This document shows, in pieces, positions 18,901-26,078 of a stretch of DNA of 64,000 bases (the first letter of the stretch is position 1; each line of letters opens with the position of its first letter). The translations under genes and the position numbers were made by a program. The notes under the pieces are model-generated. The model made no database searches. It saw nothing but the letters and a program-made list of their open reading frames with translations, and was not told the DNA's origin. Origin of the DNA: Clostridia bacterium (GTDB lineage Bacteria; Bacillota; Clostridia; Oscillospirales; Acutalibacteraceae); the NCBI GenBank assembly GCA_024404115.1, contig JAKSQM010000008.1:36027-100026 (forward strand), in the 5' to 3' direction.

Positions 18901-20991
18901 GGTGTTGTTACAGCATCAATGACAGATAAAGCTCGAATCAGCGGTGTAAGCATTGTTTCATCTGATGTTAAGGCTGATGAATATGCAGCAGCAATTGCAG
19001 GCACAGTTCAGGCAAGCGGCGCAAAGATTTCTTCAAGCAGCGTTACAGGTTCAACAATCTCTGCTAAAGATGCAGCAGGTATTGCGGCTCTTGTTTCAGG
19101 CAAGGCAGATATAACATCTTCAACAGTTGACGCTACAGAAATTAAGGGTACAGACGCAGCTGGCGGAGTCGTTGCAGTTGCTTCAGCAGATGCTCTTAAT
19201 ATCAATGGCTGTGATGTAACAGCAGATGTAAGTGCAGATAATGCAGGCGCAATTGTTGGTGTAACAGATAAGGCAGTGAACGTAGCTTCCTGCGTTGCAA
19301 ATGGCACAGTTAACGGCAAAACAACAGAGGGCGGAATAATCGGTCTTGCAGACGGTATCGTTAAGATAACAGGCAGTAAGGCATTCGCAAAGCTTTCTGG
19401 CGAAGCCAAGAATGTTGCCGCACTCGTTGCAAAGTTTGTAAATCGTCCTGCTGATGATGAAAACTTCGCAAAAGATTTCTCAAATAACACAATTGATGGC
19501 GAGTATGATGAATTCGAGCCCGCAATAATGAAATATCAGAACTTTGACCCTGCTCAGAAAGAAGAAGAGAAAGACACTCTTGAGGGCAGCGGCACAAAAG
19601 AAGATCCTTACATTATCGCTTCTGCGGCAGACCTTGCTAAGATTCCCGATTCATCAACAGCTTACTACTCATTGTTATCAGATATAACAATCACAGAAAA
19701 AGATTACGGCATCTCAATTGATAAGAACGGCGAAACTGTTTATGGCGTATTCAGCGAGGGTTATAAACCTATCAAGAATTTCGCAGGCGTGTTCAACGGT
19801 AACGGTCATGTAATCAAAGGTCTTTACATTGACTCTGTTTCTGATTATGTTGGCTTGTTTGCAAATGTAACAGGCAATGGCGCTGTAAGAAATCTCCATG
19901 TTGAGCTTCTTGACGGAAAAGATTTCTCAGGCATCAAGGGTGCTGATTATGTTGGCGGTATCGCAGGCTACTGTGATTCAACTAACGGCATTGAAAACTG
20001 CTCAGTTGTTGGTGCTTCTGTAAGCGGCGACCATGCAGTGGGCGGTGTAGTCGGCGGACTTGCATCATCACAGCTTATTAATTCCTTTGCAATGTGCAAG
20101 GTTAACGCTCAGAATAAGGCTGGCGGTCTTGCAGGCGTTACAAGCGGCAAAGCTCTTATTAAGAATTGCTTCACAACCTGCGATGTTAACGCAGCTGGCG
20201 GTGTAATTGTTGGCACAAACAACGGCGCACTTACACTTACAGATGTAATGGCAAACGGCAGCTCACACGGCACAGATGCTCTTGCAGTTGCAGTTAACAA
20301 CGGCACAATCAAGGCTGAAAAAGTTCTTGTTGCAGGCTCAAATGACGATAATAAGACAGCTGTTTTTAACGCTGACGAAGCTGAGTATGCTTATGCAGAT
20401 AAAACTGCTATCGGAATTGCAGACAGCAACATGACAGGACTTACAACATCTGAGCTCACCGCTTCAAAGCCTGAAGGACTTGAAGGCTGGGCACAGAGTC
20501 AGGGTAAATATCCCGTTCCTGTAATGGCAGATGCTTATTCAAATGCCAAAGCTCTTGAAGCTGCAACAGCTTCTACAGAGGAAGCAATCGAAGAAACAAT
20601 CGGCAATCTTAAAGTCAACTACAAGCTTGTGAATAATTCAGGCGATAAGGCTATGGATTCCGCGCTTGTTGGTGTTCTCATTAAGTCAAAGGCTAATGGC
20701 ACAACAATCACTTCAGACTTCTTCACAAAGAGCGGCGATAAGGCAAAATCACTTAACAAGCTTCTTGTTACAACTGGCGGCTTCTACATTGATTCAAGCC
20801 TTCCCGCAGGTTACAAGTTCGTTGTTACTGCTAAGGATTCAAACGGCAAAGCAATTGATGTTTCAGATGCAGGCAGCCTCGGCGCATATGTTCAGTGTGG
20901 CAACGCAAGTGAAATTAGTCTTACTATCTCAATTGTTAAAGTTGACATCCCATGGGGACTTACCTCCCTGTGGGAGAGTCTTAAAAGATAA
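12922..20991 (+). CDS. Giant secreted GLUG-repeat protein (~2,690 residues)
   Basis: The ATG at 12922 follows TGGAGG by five bases. A signal peptide (VLVLIVSMAVLLSSTG, cut near VFA-QS) is followed by a Ser/Thr-rich stretch. At least six modules then each open with a G-[ST]-x-x-x-P-[YI]-x-I motif (near residues 86, 550, 903, 1459, 1898 and 2219) and continue into GLUG-type repeats (NGHTISGLKI, GLFG, ITNVNV-like strands), which predict a long right-handed beta-helix or beta-solenoid. Ig-like linkers separate some modules. I see no LPxTG, S-layer-homology, dockerin or C-terminal membrane anchor; the chain ends in a small separate domain. It is probably an adhesin, a fibre tip or a matrix component exported by Sec. 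Its signal lacks the A-W-F site, so an ordinary signal peptidase should process it. Confidence 0.85.
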   Translation: MMKRRIIERVLVLIVSMAVLLSSTGVYSVFAQSYREIDSSVSTTIPSSTSTAASSDENKQTPTNPAIEKTTEPNIVAEGGSVTKDVIEGTGTSADPYKISSVDDLFKMQSIINNTRLKDKFFILTDDIDLSSVSYAQLRANTVLPGTIISVDKAKSDAVPNAVKFYFNGRNHKISGLNISNSGSDAVALFGYISAKSVVKNIVFENIKVNVSSKNAVATGALVLCNNGEFRSCTVNNVSVNVSSSANGNISSKRIAKALSINESTGVIAVNNGKVIDLAVKDASVNVQSAKNNIGLIGINNGSVSNVKLSGATIKAATGSDAIGAVAGRNTGKIENATVESLKANVNGKAAFGGIAGVNSGSIVSCVASGSAYGSNCTGGIVGKAVSDNNAKTSNVKNCASFVRVDAALEIGAVVAKGETRYSDNIWSSENSGRACAYANGETAGDMVRDLRYVVVKAGSTKVINKAEFGGKFGNAAYVLDSTKAVSCDGSGISFSETENAVAITAQSADKVGKITFAARIAVDAGYNNSSVVSKNFTVAVLTVPENSKGDGLTEATPIEIGSGAGLKMIAAAPYANFILTKNVTLPESWDSSLSFTGSLNGNGYKLKASKPLFSSVYGKVSNLNVVLCGKINTAMFGKAVNAEFNKVKLLKGTAKDGNSFIGLSANKNCTGAFLNKVIGSSKLNECFTNVPVSVASGSVKGVAGFIGMLDSSKAVITSCGAVTSMTSANGEKLSSCAAFIANTSDNSNGKIKDCYATLYSDVTDYVFVVSGDKQVNIENSYFGSSNKKAVAAPKSFTNVNANKWMFKSGEQGFVTGSGSSVAITLPSNIVDASKVSAKDFSVMYDASVLKVNAKAITVKNGAVYVPVEAVNNKSTIKNSALVIVHKTTGLRAEIGISNGLEKDGNGNYLINSGADFGFINSNFNKFKDKNFILKKDIDMSDVDFDVVGGATKAFSGTFNGKNHTISGLKVSSKAKAGLFGALDGATVKDITFKNAVVKSGTSYAGVLASQITNKSTVSGITFKNCKVEGKENYAGILAGEVKDSKVSDIEIIDSKVSALNDAGILAGYAKSAEIKDVKAEKSTAAGDNNIGLVGLVENSAVKSVSVDDAKLTAKRNVGGVAGSAEKAKISKADVSDSEIKAAADALGAAPVAGGICGDFSGKISNAVVKSSKITADGNAAVAGGIVAAGEKSEVVSSAANEGVKVNASVAGGIIGEANGETTIKNSKSCAAVTGSDSASKVIEGTGGIIGRVTADDFGDITIEKTNSAGTVKAADYAGGLIGSVLSQKATEKSIKDCVSAAKVVSGASDENTTSGHVIGATPELNGKDIKKAVSGVVYSSYASDVPAYGDVKADGTYSDLDKAVKASLKDVITDKDEVKVKVANSEAEKLGFVFDSAEGWQSESEKRIDVVDSTENQVTLKAEKTGIVGIVGTYTLDGDDSIDLEVGFTAESKIDVVLKGEGTKESPYIISNASELEGISAYADKNAYFTLTQDIAVKAEEFDFGGEFYNEGKGFTPIGTSEVPFNGVFMGNGHTISGIKISDVENGALFGYTDGATITDINVKDMAVSAEKVAAVVVANAVNTEIKNVNVSDSSAVAESEQGNAAAVVAYANGSNISDVTVKSTEITSCTKENGYNVACAGAVSARAIDTTISNADVDESVKVTSDGSAAGLVGYGDNAVINSSKTFADVTGCFASAVVANVKGVLKADGIVAGGKVSGKEFTAGITAKAYDVVKVANAVISAEINGEDKIATLVAYADEDVFTDSEDCEVDFSNITYSSYQNDAKPFASAKINAYQNALYLDKLVDVNSLTAKDGQFVFVGKDEVKVADQVKSDYDISSLNLVDVYSEPENLVKYNSENGTVTAIGTAIEDAKLVMKFDNGLEAAVALIAIKDAEGKGTTASPYIINSEDTLKLLNLYPNAVFSMKSDVSLSEEWTPVENFTGVLDGNGFEISGLKVKADNAGLFAAMSGSATVRNVVFSNAEVEGKTSAGVVTASMTDKARISGVSIVSSDVKADEYAAAIAGTVQASGAKISSSSVTGSTISAKDAAGIAALVSGKADITSSTVDATEIKGTDAAGGVVAVASADALNINGCDVTADVSADNAGAIVGVTDKAVNVASCVANGTVNGKTTEGGIIGLADGIVKITGSKAFAKLSGEAKNVAALVAKFVNRPADDENFAKDFSNNTIDGEYDEFEPAIMKYQNFDPAQKEEEKDTLEGSGTKEDPYIIASAADLAKIPDSSTAYYSLLSDITITEKDYGISIDKNGETVYGVFSEGYKPIKNFAGVFNGNGHVIKGLYIDSVSDYVGLFANVTGNGAVRNLHVELLDGKDFSGIKGADYVGGIAGYCDSTNGIENCSVVGASVSGDHAVGGVVGGLASSQLINSFAMCKVNAQNKAGGLAGVTSGKALIKNCFTTCDVNAAGGVIVGTNNGALTLTDVMANGSSHGTDALAVAVNNGTIKAEKVLVAGSNDDNKTAVFNADEAEYAYADKTAIGIADSNMTGLTTSELTASKPEGLEGWAQSQGKYPVPVMADAYSNAKALEAATASTEEAIEETIGNLKVNYKLVNNSGDKAMDSALVGVLIKSKANGTTITSDFFTKSGDKAKSLNKLLVTTGGFYIDSSLPAGYKFVVTAKDSNGKAIDVSDAGSLGAYVQCGNASEISLTISIVKVDIPWGLTSLWESLKR

Positions 20992-21018
20992 TTAACCAAA
21001 GGATATGAGGGTTGAAAA

Positions 21019-21603
21019 ATGAAAAAAGATTTCAGAACAATCAAAAACATAATACTGCTCATAGCTTCGGCCCTTACTTTGGTGGCTGTTACTTTTGCAT
21101 GGTATTCATTGAGCAAAAAGGTTGGTAACTTCGTTATCAATTCAAACGTTTCAGGCTCAACGCTGGCAGTTAGTTATTATGAATCTGCTGATAACGGTAA
21201 TACTTATAAAATGCTTGATGACGATATGTCAATGTCCAATATGGTAGAGGGCAAAACCGCTTACTATAGAATGGATGTTAAAACATTCAATGACAAAATG
21301 ATTAAAATCATTATGAGCTTTGATGGACTTTCCAGTAGCAACACTGCGGCAAACTTTGTTTATTTTGATTACAAGGTTGTCTGCAAAGATACTGGTGAAG
21401 TACTTAACAGCAGCACAGGCTTGAAAATGTCTGATTATATATCAGACAACGTTTTCTCAGTTGATGTATCACAGTATCAGAAAAATAAACATTACACATT
21501 TGAAGTATATTATAATGTTTATGTTGTTTCAAACGGAGCAACAGTTCCGTCTGGCACTGCAAGTCTTGGCGAAGTTAAACTTTTAGGTCAGCAAGTGAAC
21601 TAA
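21019..21603 (+). CDS. SipW-dependent pilin-like minor subunit C
   Basis: 194 residues with a SipW-type signal (hydrophobic IILLIASALTLVAV, then TFAWYS). The mature beta-rich domain of about 165 residues contains Tyr/Asn/Ser-rich strands and one Cys (VVCKD). It lacks the IWxEGxDxxC C-terminus of subunits A and B. A GAGGG site lies eight bases before the ATG. It starts 27 bases after the giant gene and is followed by a signal peptidase after one base, so the enzyme and substrate are coupled. A minor or adaptor subunit is inferred. Confidence 0.75.
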   Translation: MKKDFRTIKNIILLIASALTLVAVTFAWYSLSKKVGNFVINSNVSGSTLAVSYYESADNGNTYKMLDDDMSMSNMVEGKTAYYRMDVKTFNDKMIKIIMSFDGLSSSNTAANFVYFDYKVVCKDTGEVLNSSTGLKMSDYISDNVFSVDVSQYQKNKHYTFEVYYNVYVVSNGATVPSGTASLGEVKLLGQQVN

Positions 21604-21604
21604 T

Positions 21605-22255
21605 ATGAGAAAGAAAAAGGAAAAAAAGGTAAACCCAAAATTAGAAAAAGCAAAGACAGTCTTTAAAAGAGTAATGTCTGTTATAACTGCTTTGTCATTT
21701 CTTTTAGGTTTTGCTATATTTGTTTCAGTTTTAAGAGCCAATAAGGGCGAGGTTCCGTCTGTTCTCGGCTATAGTGTTATGCGTGTAAGAACAGGAAGTA
21801 TGGAGCCGACTCTTGGCACTGGCTGTATTATAATTGCAAAAAAGACTGCTCCAGAGCAGCTTAAAGTTGGCGACATCATCAGCTTTTATTCCACCGATCC
21901 TGACCCGCAGATTAACGGACAGGTTGAAACCCATCGAATAGTTGAGAAACATTCACTGATTACAGGTGAAAAAGAGTTTATCACAAAGGGTGATGCCAAC
22001 ACTGCAGATGATGCTGCACCAGTTTTGCAGATGAATATAATCGGCAGGGTTATATTTAATCTCGGTGTGGCTTCGGGTTCAGTTTTGCAGATTTTGCAGA
22101 ACCCGAAAGTTATATTTTTCCTGATTATTTTACCGCTGATTTTTATAACTTTTTCAGAGGCAGTAAATCTTGTTAACCTTATTGTTAACAGAGATGAATC
22201 GGAGGAGCAACTGGCTGATGAAACAGAAAATGTCAAAGATAAAGATGCTGATTAG
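21605..22255 (+). CDS. SipW-like signal peptidase I (second of four)
   Basis: 216 residues: N-terminal anchor (about 21-42), catalytic Ser in RTGSMEPT, His in ETHRIVE, the TKGDANTADD motif, and a C-terminal membrane segment (about 158-185). The Ser/His arrangement places it in the SipW/archaeal class. It starts one base after the subunit C stop, and its 3' end overlaps the next signal peptidase gene by 38 bases. It presumably processes one or more A-W-F substrates next to it. Confidence 0.87.
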   Translation: MRKKKEKKVNPKLEKAKTVFKRVMSVITALSFLLGFAIFVSVLRANKGEVPSVLGYSVMRVRTGSMEPTLGTGCIIIAKKTAPEQLKVGDIISFYSTDPDPQINGQVETHRIVEKHSLITGEKEFITKGDANTADDAAPVLQMNIIGRVIFNLGVASGSVLQILQNPKVIFFLIILPLIFITFSEAVNLVNLIVNRDESEEQLADETENVKDKDAD

Positions 22256-22724
22256 TTCAGTTGCCATATGCGCACTTGTCTTTTTACTGATGGTGATTTA
22301 CATACCCAAAATTATGGGATATAAATCATTTTATATTGAAACAGGCAGCATGAGCCCCACAATTCCGCAGGGCAGCATGGTGCTTGAAAAAATGGTTGAT
22401 TTTGAAGATATTACTGAAGGTGATGTTCTCACTTTCAAAAATACCGAAGGAACAGAATATTTTACTCATCGTGTTGTAGGGATTGACACAGCAAATCAGA
22501 TGTTTACAACAAAAGGTGATGCCAACGAAGAGAATGACCCTTCTCTTACAAGCTATTATTTTTTTGTTGGCAGGGTTGATTTTGCAGTGCCTTTTGTAGG
22601 ATACATTTTAAAATTCCTTTCATCGTCGGTGGGCAAAATTGTTTTAGCTTGTGTATATATCGCTTGGATAGCGATTGAAATAGAAATTTTCGTGATGAAG
22701 CGAAAGGCGCCTCAGGAGGATTAG
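22218..22724 (+). CDS. SipW-like signal peptidase I (third of four)
   Basis: 168 residues: anchor (about 9-28), Ser in TGSMSPTI, His in FTHRVVG, the KGDANEENDP motif, and a second membrane helix near the C-terminus. The ATG at 22218 follows GGAGGAG by ten bases and lies inside the previous signal peptidase gene in another frame, so the two enzymes are translationally linked. It shares GDAN with the preceding gene but is clearly divergent, suggesting different substrate sets or a paired complex. Confidence 0.86.
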   Translation: MKQKMSKIKMLISSVAICALVFLLMVIYIPKIMGYKSFYIETGSMSPTIPQGSMVLEKMVDFEDITEGDVLTFKNTEGTEYFTHRVVGIDTANQMFTTKGDANEENDPSLTSYYFFVGRVDFAVPFVGYILKFLSSSVGKIVLACVYIAWIAIEIEIFVMKRKAPQED

Positions 22725-22725
22725 T

Positions 22726-23391
22726 ATGAAAAAACGAATTGCAGCTTTAATAGCTTCTCTTGCCGTTGTCGCAGGTCTTATAACAAGTCAAGGCTCTGGC
22801 GCATGGTTTGTTACAGCGGTTAAAAGGGCGCAGAATATCAACATTGCAGTTATCAATTATGATAGCGAAGCAGAAATTCTTGGAACAATGGAAGCAGATT
22901 ACTACGGTAAACCCTGCATTTATCCTGGTCAGAATCTTGTTATCCTTAACGGTAAGGATGCAACTCTCACTATGAATAATAATTCATCAATTGATACACA
23001 GGTAAGAGTAAGAATCGAATACACCAGCTACGCAAACGGTTCAGCAAAAACTGTGAATTATTCAGGCAGTGAAAGCGACGACCTTCAGGTTGAGTTTGTG
23101 AATCCATCACAGTGGCTTCCTTATGATAATGGAACAGATGGCACCTGCTACTATTATGTAGGTCCCAACTACGGTTCATCTACTCTTAAAAATGTTGATG
23201 ATGTTTATTCAATTTCACCTGCAATCCCCAATATTGATATAATCAAGAGCGTTTGCTATAATAAAGATGTAAACACAGAGGAATATTCAGGCAACGAAGT
23301 TACAGTTAATATTATTTTTGAAGCCAAGCAGGCAGATTATGTTGGCTGGAGCTCGCTTGCAGAGTATCAGGTCAACTCAGGCGTTAATTAA
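22726..23391 (+). CDS. SipW-dependent pilin-like minor subunit D
   Basis: 221 residues. A short signal peptide (AALIASLAVVAGLITS) ends in a GSGAWFVT site, the SipW-type variant. The mature domain has a beta-sandwich look with strands such as TQVRVRIEY and EVTVNIIFEA, two cysteines near the middle (CIYPG and TCYYY) and another in SVCYN. GGAGG for its start lies in the end of the upstream signal peptidase gene. It is flanked by signal peptidases on both sides with one- and two-base gaps. Confidence 0.74.
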   Translation: MKKRIAALIASLAVVAGLITSQGSGAWFVTAVKRAQNINIAVINYDSEAEILGTMEADYYGKPCIYPGQNLVILNGKDATLTMNNNSSIDTQVRVRIEYTSYANGSAKTVNYSGSESDDLQVEFVNPSQWLPYDNGTDGTCYYYVGPNYGSSTLKNVDDVYSISPAIPNIDIIKSVCYNKDVNTEEYSGNEVTVNIIFEAKQADYVGWSSLAEYQVNSGVN

Positions 23392-23393
23392 GT

Positions 23394-23915
23394 ATGAAAA
23401 TAAAACCTATAAATGTATTGTTTAATATTCTTGCAATCATAACAGTTGTGGCTGTTGGATTTGTTTCATTTAACTTTTTCAGCGGAGCGAAAGGCTACGC
23501 CGTTGTAACAGACAGTATGGTGCCTGTTTTCAGCAGGGGCGACGCAGTTTTTGTTAAAGAAACAGATTTTGAAACGCTCAGCGAGGGAGATATTGTAACT
23601 GTCAGCTTTCAGGATGGAAGCGGTTATTTCACCCACCGAATTGTTTCAATTGACTACGAAGCAGGAATATTTAGAACAAAAGGCGACGCAAGCGACAGTG
23701 AAGACCCGCAGTCCTCAATGGTAGAGCAGATTATGGGCAAGGTTTGGTATAGCGTTCCCCTTTTAGGTTATATTTCCATATTTATTTCATCATTAAATCT
23801 GATAAAAATCAGCGTGATTCTTGCAATAGTTGTGATTATTCTTATTACGCTGACAACACTTATACAAAAATCTAAAAAATCTGGATCGAGAGGTGGCAGC
23901 AATGAGCAGATTTAA
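23394..23915 (+). CDS. SipW-like signal peptidase I (fourth of four)
   Basis: 173 residues: anchor (about 8-27), Ser in VTDSMVPV, His in FTHRIVS, the TKGDASDSEDP motif, and a C-terminal membrane helix (about 125-155) with a Lys/Ser/Arg tail. The Pro after Met-Val replaces the usual MEPT. It starts two bases after subunit D and overlaps subunit E by 14 bases. No strong ribosome site is visible, so coupling to the upstream gene is likely. Confidence 0.85.
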   Translation: MKIKPINVLFNILAIITVVAVGFVSFNFFSGAKGYAVVTDSMVPVFSRGDAVFVKETDFETLSEGDIVTVSFQDGSGYFTHRIVSIDYEAGIFRTKGDASDSEDPQSSMVEQIMGKVWYSVPLLGYISIFISSLNLIKISVILAIVVIILITLTTLIQKSKKSGSRGGSNEQI

Positions 23916-24549
23916 AAAAATATCTGCAATAATAATGATATTTGCTCTTGTTATGTGCACAGGATATTTTTCAATGATGGCACCGACTACAGCATGGTTT
24001 TATCAGGCACAGTCGATAAATGGAACAAACAACAAATTCGTATTCGCCGATTTTGATATTGACGGTGATTACTCAATTGAAAAGGTTCTTGTTTTTGACG
24101 GTGCTACAGCATATGAAGACAAAAATGAAACTATGTTTGATTCAGTTGTCAAGGTTATTGATGTTGATGTTGAAAATGACGGCGGACTTCCCGCAAGAAT
24201 TTATGCAACTGTTAAGAATGAATCAAGTGCAAAGGGTCTGAAGTATTTTTATTATACCGACGATATGCTCGTTAACGGTAGTGTTAAAGAAACAATTTAT
24301 TCTGCACTTAAAAACAATGTTAACGATAAGGCACTTAACAACTATAATGTTGGTGAGGATGGCAACGGCGGACACTTTGTAAAAATTAACCCTGGTGAGA
24401 AAAAGACTGTTAAGGTTGCACTTTGGGTTGAGTATGACGAGTGCGAATCAGAGCTTGCATTTGCAGATTCACCATGGGAATCCATTAACTACAATATAAA
24501 TGTTACAATGACTGCAACACAGGATGTTGACGGTGCAATGACAAGATAA
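23902..24549 (+). CDS. SipW-dependent pilin-like minor subunit E
   Basis: 215 residues. The signal peptide (hydrophobic AIIMIFALVMCTGYFSMM) leads into PTTAWFYQ, a SipW-type site. The mature domain is acidic and beta-rich, with VKVALWVEYDECESEL near the end: an altered form of the IWxEGxDxxC motif of subunits A and B that retains the Cys. The ATG at 23902 has AGAGGTGG five bases upstream; a GTG at 23893 is the alternative. It overlaps the fourth signal peptidase gene. Confidence 0.75.
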   Translation: MSRFKKISAIIMIFALVMCTGYFSMMAPTTAWFYQAQSINGTNNKFVFADFDIDGDYSIEKVLVFDGATAYEDKNETMFDSVVKVIDVDVENDGGLPARIYATVKNESSAKGLKYFYYTDDMLVNGSVKETIYSALKNNVNDKALNNYNVGEDGNGGHFVKINPGEKKTVKVALWVEYDECESELAFADSPWESINYNINVTMTATQDVDGAMTR

Positions 24550-24571
24550 TTTAAGGGCAGGGTTGATTGAT

Positions 24572-25174
24572 ATGAAAAACAGCAGAAAAAGAATAGCTGC
24601 AATTATCGTGAGTGTCGTTGCGGTCATAGCAATCGTTTCGGGCTCTTTAGCTTGGTACACAAGCACCAATTCATTGCAGCAGAGTGGTAAGCTTTATGGA
24701 TTTAAGAGCAGTGCCCGTGTTTATTTTAAGCAGAGCGATGGAAGCGATTTAACCGCCACACCTGATGAAGACGGTTTATATAAGCTCAGCCTTAATTCAA
24801 ATGCAAAGAATTATGTGGGTAACCTTAGAATAAATGTTGTTCAGAAAGGCTATTCAAAAAATTACACAAGAGTAAAGCTGAATGTTGAATGGGTTATGCC
24901 CGACGGAACAGTGGCGCAGAATATTACTCTCCCCTACAAATTTGCCAGCAAATGGTTTGATAACCGCAGTGAAGATTATTGCGTTTATTATACTGAAAAT
25001 AGCGGACTTAGCAACGATTATGATAAATCTATCATCACAGGTTTTGATGAAGAGAGTTTTATCAAAAACAGCCTTGTTCAGAATGCTACACCGAGAATCT
25101 CTGTTTCAGTTGAATCTGTTCAGGTCAACCGTTATCAGCAGTTCTGGGGTATAGATAAGCTTCCTTGGGAATAA
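24572..25174 (+). CDS. SipW-dependent pilin-like minor subunit F
   Basis: About 200 residues. The signal peptide (AAIIVSVVAVIAIVSG) ends in SLAWYTS, the SipW-type site. The mature part is beta-rich with many Tyr/Asn/Lys and ends IDKLPWE. One Cys is present (DYCVYY). AGGG lies nine bases before the ATG at 24572; a TTG at 24563 with AAGGG five bases upstream is an alternative start. It is the last of the six A-W-[FY] substrates in the operon. Confidence 0.73.
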   Translation: MKNSRKRIAAIIVSVVAVIAIVSGSLAWYTSTNSLQQSGKLYGFKSSARVYFKQSDGSDLTATPDEDGLYKLSLNSNAKNYVGNLRINVVQKGYSKNYTRVKLNVEWVMPDGTVAQNITLPYKFASKWFDNRSEDYCVYYTENSGLSNDYDKSIITGFDEESFIKNSLVQNATPRISVSVESVQVNRYQQFWGIDKLPWE

Positions 25175-25195
25175 TTCATCAAAAGGATGATACAT

Positions 25196-26077
25196 ATGGC
25201 AAACAAAAAGAATAAAAAAGCCAAAAAGCCTGCGGTGGGAAAACCTGCCGCAGGCAGTAATAATAAAGGAGCAAAAAAAGCTCCGCCAAAGGGCAAAAAG
25301 CCTCAAAATAAATCAAAAAAGCCTCAGCAGAAGCCTGCGAAGAATCAGACAAAGCCTGTTGCAAAGAATAGTGAAAAGGCAAGGTCTGCACCCGAAATGA
25401 AAGAGAAAAATAAAAAGCAAGCTTCCACCAAAAAACAAGCTCCTAAAAAGCCTGCTTTTGATTTTGATAAGCTGAGCCAGAAGCTTTCTGCACTTTCAAA
25501 AAAAGTTAAAGCTTTTGCAGATAAATGCAAGAAAAACTATGACATGAAAAAGGTGTTTATTGCGTTAGGCTTTATCGCCGCAGTTATTGCAGTTACAGCA
25601 ATTGTGATTGTTTTGATTGCAAACAATAATTATTCAGTGCCCGATTATGTTAAGAATGCCGATTATAAGGGCAGAGTTGAATCTGAAGCCATTGCTTTTG
25701 ATATGGATATTTCAGAAAATCAGCAGAAAGCTCTTTCAAAGGCAACAAAATCTAAGGGCGACAAGAGAAAGTTTGACTTTTTTGTAAACGATACAATTGT
25801 CATGAATGAATATGACGACCCTGCACTTATTGAATTTGGCAGTGCAGATACTAACGATTGCGTGCTTGTTTTTTATATTATTGATGAAAACGGGCAGGAG
25901 CTTTATCGTTCACTTGGCATTGAGCCTGGCAGGCAGGTTCGCTCAATTTCATTCTTTGACGAAATTCCTTACGGTACGCAGAATGTTACTCTGGCTGTTT
26001 TAGGCTATGATGCCAAAACTTTCAAAATGGTTGGTATGCAGACTGCGCAGATTAAGCTTGAAATCGGTGTTGATTGA
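25196..26077 (+). CDS. Membrane-anchored accessory protein with Lys/Pro/Ala-rich cytoplasmic tail
   Basis: 293 residues. Residues 1-115 are very rich in Lys, Pro, Ala, Asn and Gln with no hydrophobic stretch. One membrane helix (about 121-145) follows, then an extracellular beta domain with the pattern LYRSLGIEPGRQV and IPYGTQNV. The basic tail could bind nucleic acid, the membrane or the acidic cytoplasmic parts of the operon's ATPase. The external domain resembles that of the next gene, so the two are probably paralogues. The ATG at 25196 has AAGGA eight bases upstream; an ATG at 25187 overlaps that site. Function unknown; an anchoring or assembly role is inferred from position. Confidence 0.65.
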   Translation: MANKKNKKAKKPAVGKPAAGSNNKGAKKAPPKGKKPQNKSKKPQQKPAKNQTKPVAKNSEKARSAPEMKEKNKKQASTKKQAPKKPAFDFDKLSQKLSALSKKVKAFADKCKKNYDMKKVFIALGFIAAVIAVTAIVIVLIANNNYSVPDYVKNADYKGRVESEAIAFDMDISENQQKALSKATKSKGDKRKFDFFVNDTIVMNEYDDPALIEFGSADTNDCVLVFYIIDENGQELYRSLGIEPGRQVRSISFFDEIPYGTQNVTLAVLGYDAKTFKMVGMQTAQIKLEIGVD

Positions 26078-26078
26078 T

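Noticed and set aside
20900-20991. Sortase signal or TM anchor at the end of the giant GLUG protein
   Set aside because: The last 30 residues contain neither an LPxTG-like motif nor a hydrophobic stretch followed by basic residues.
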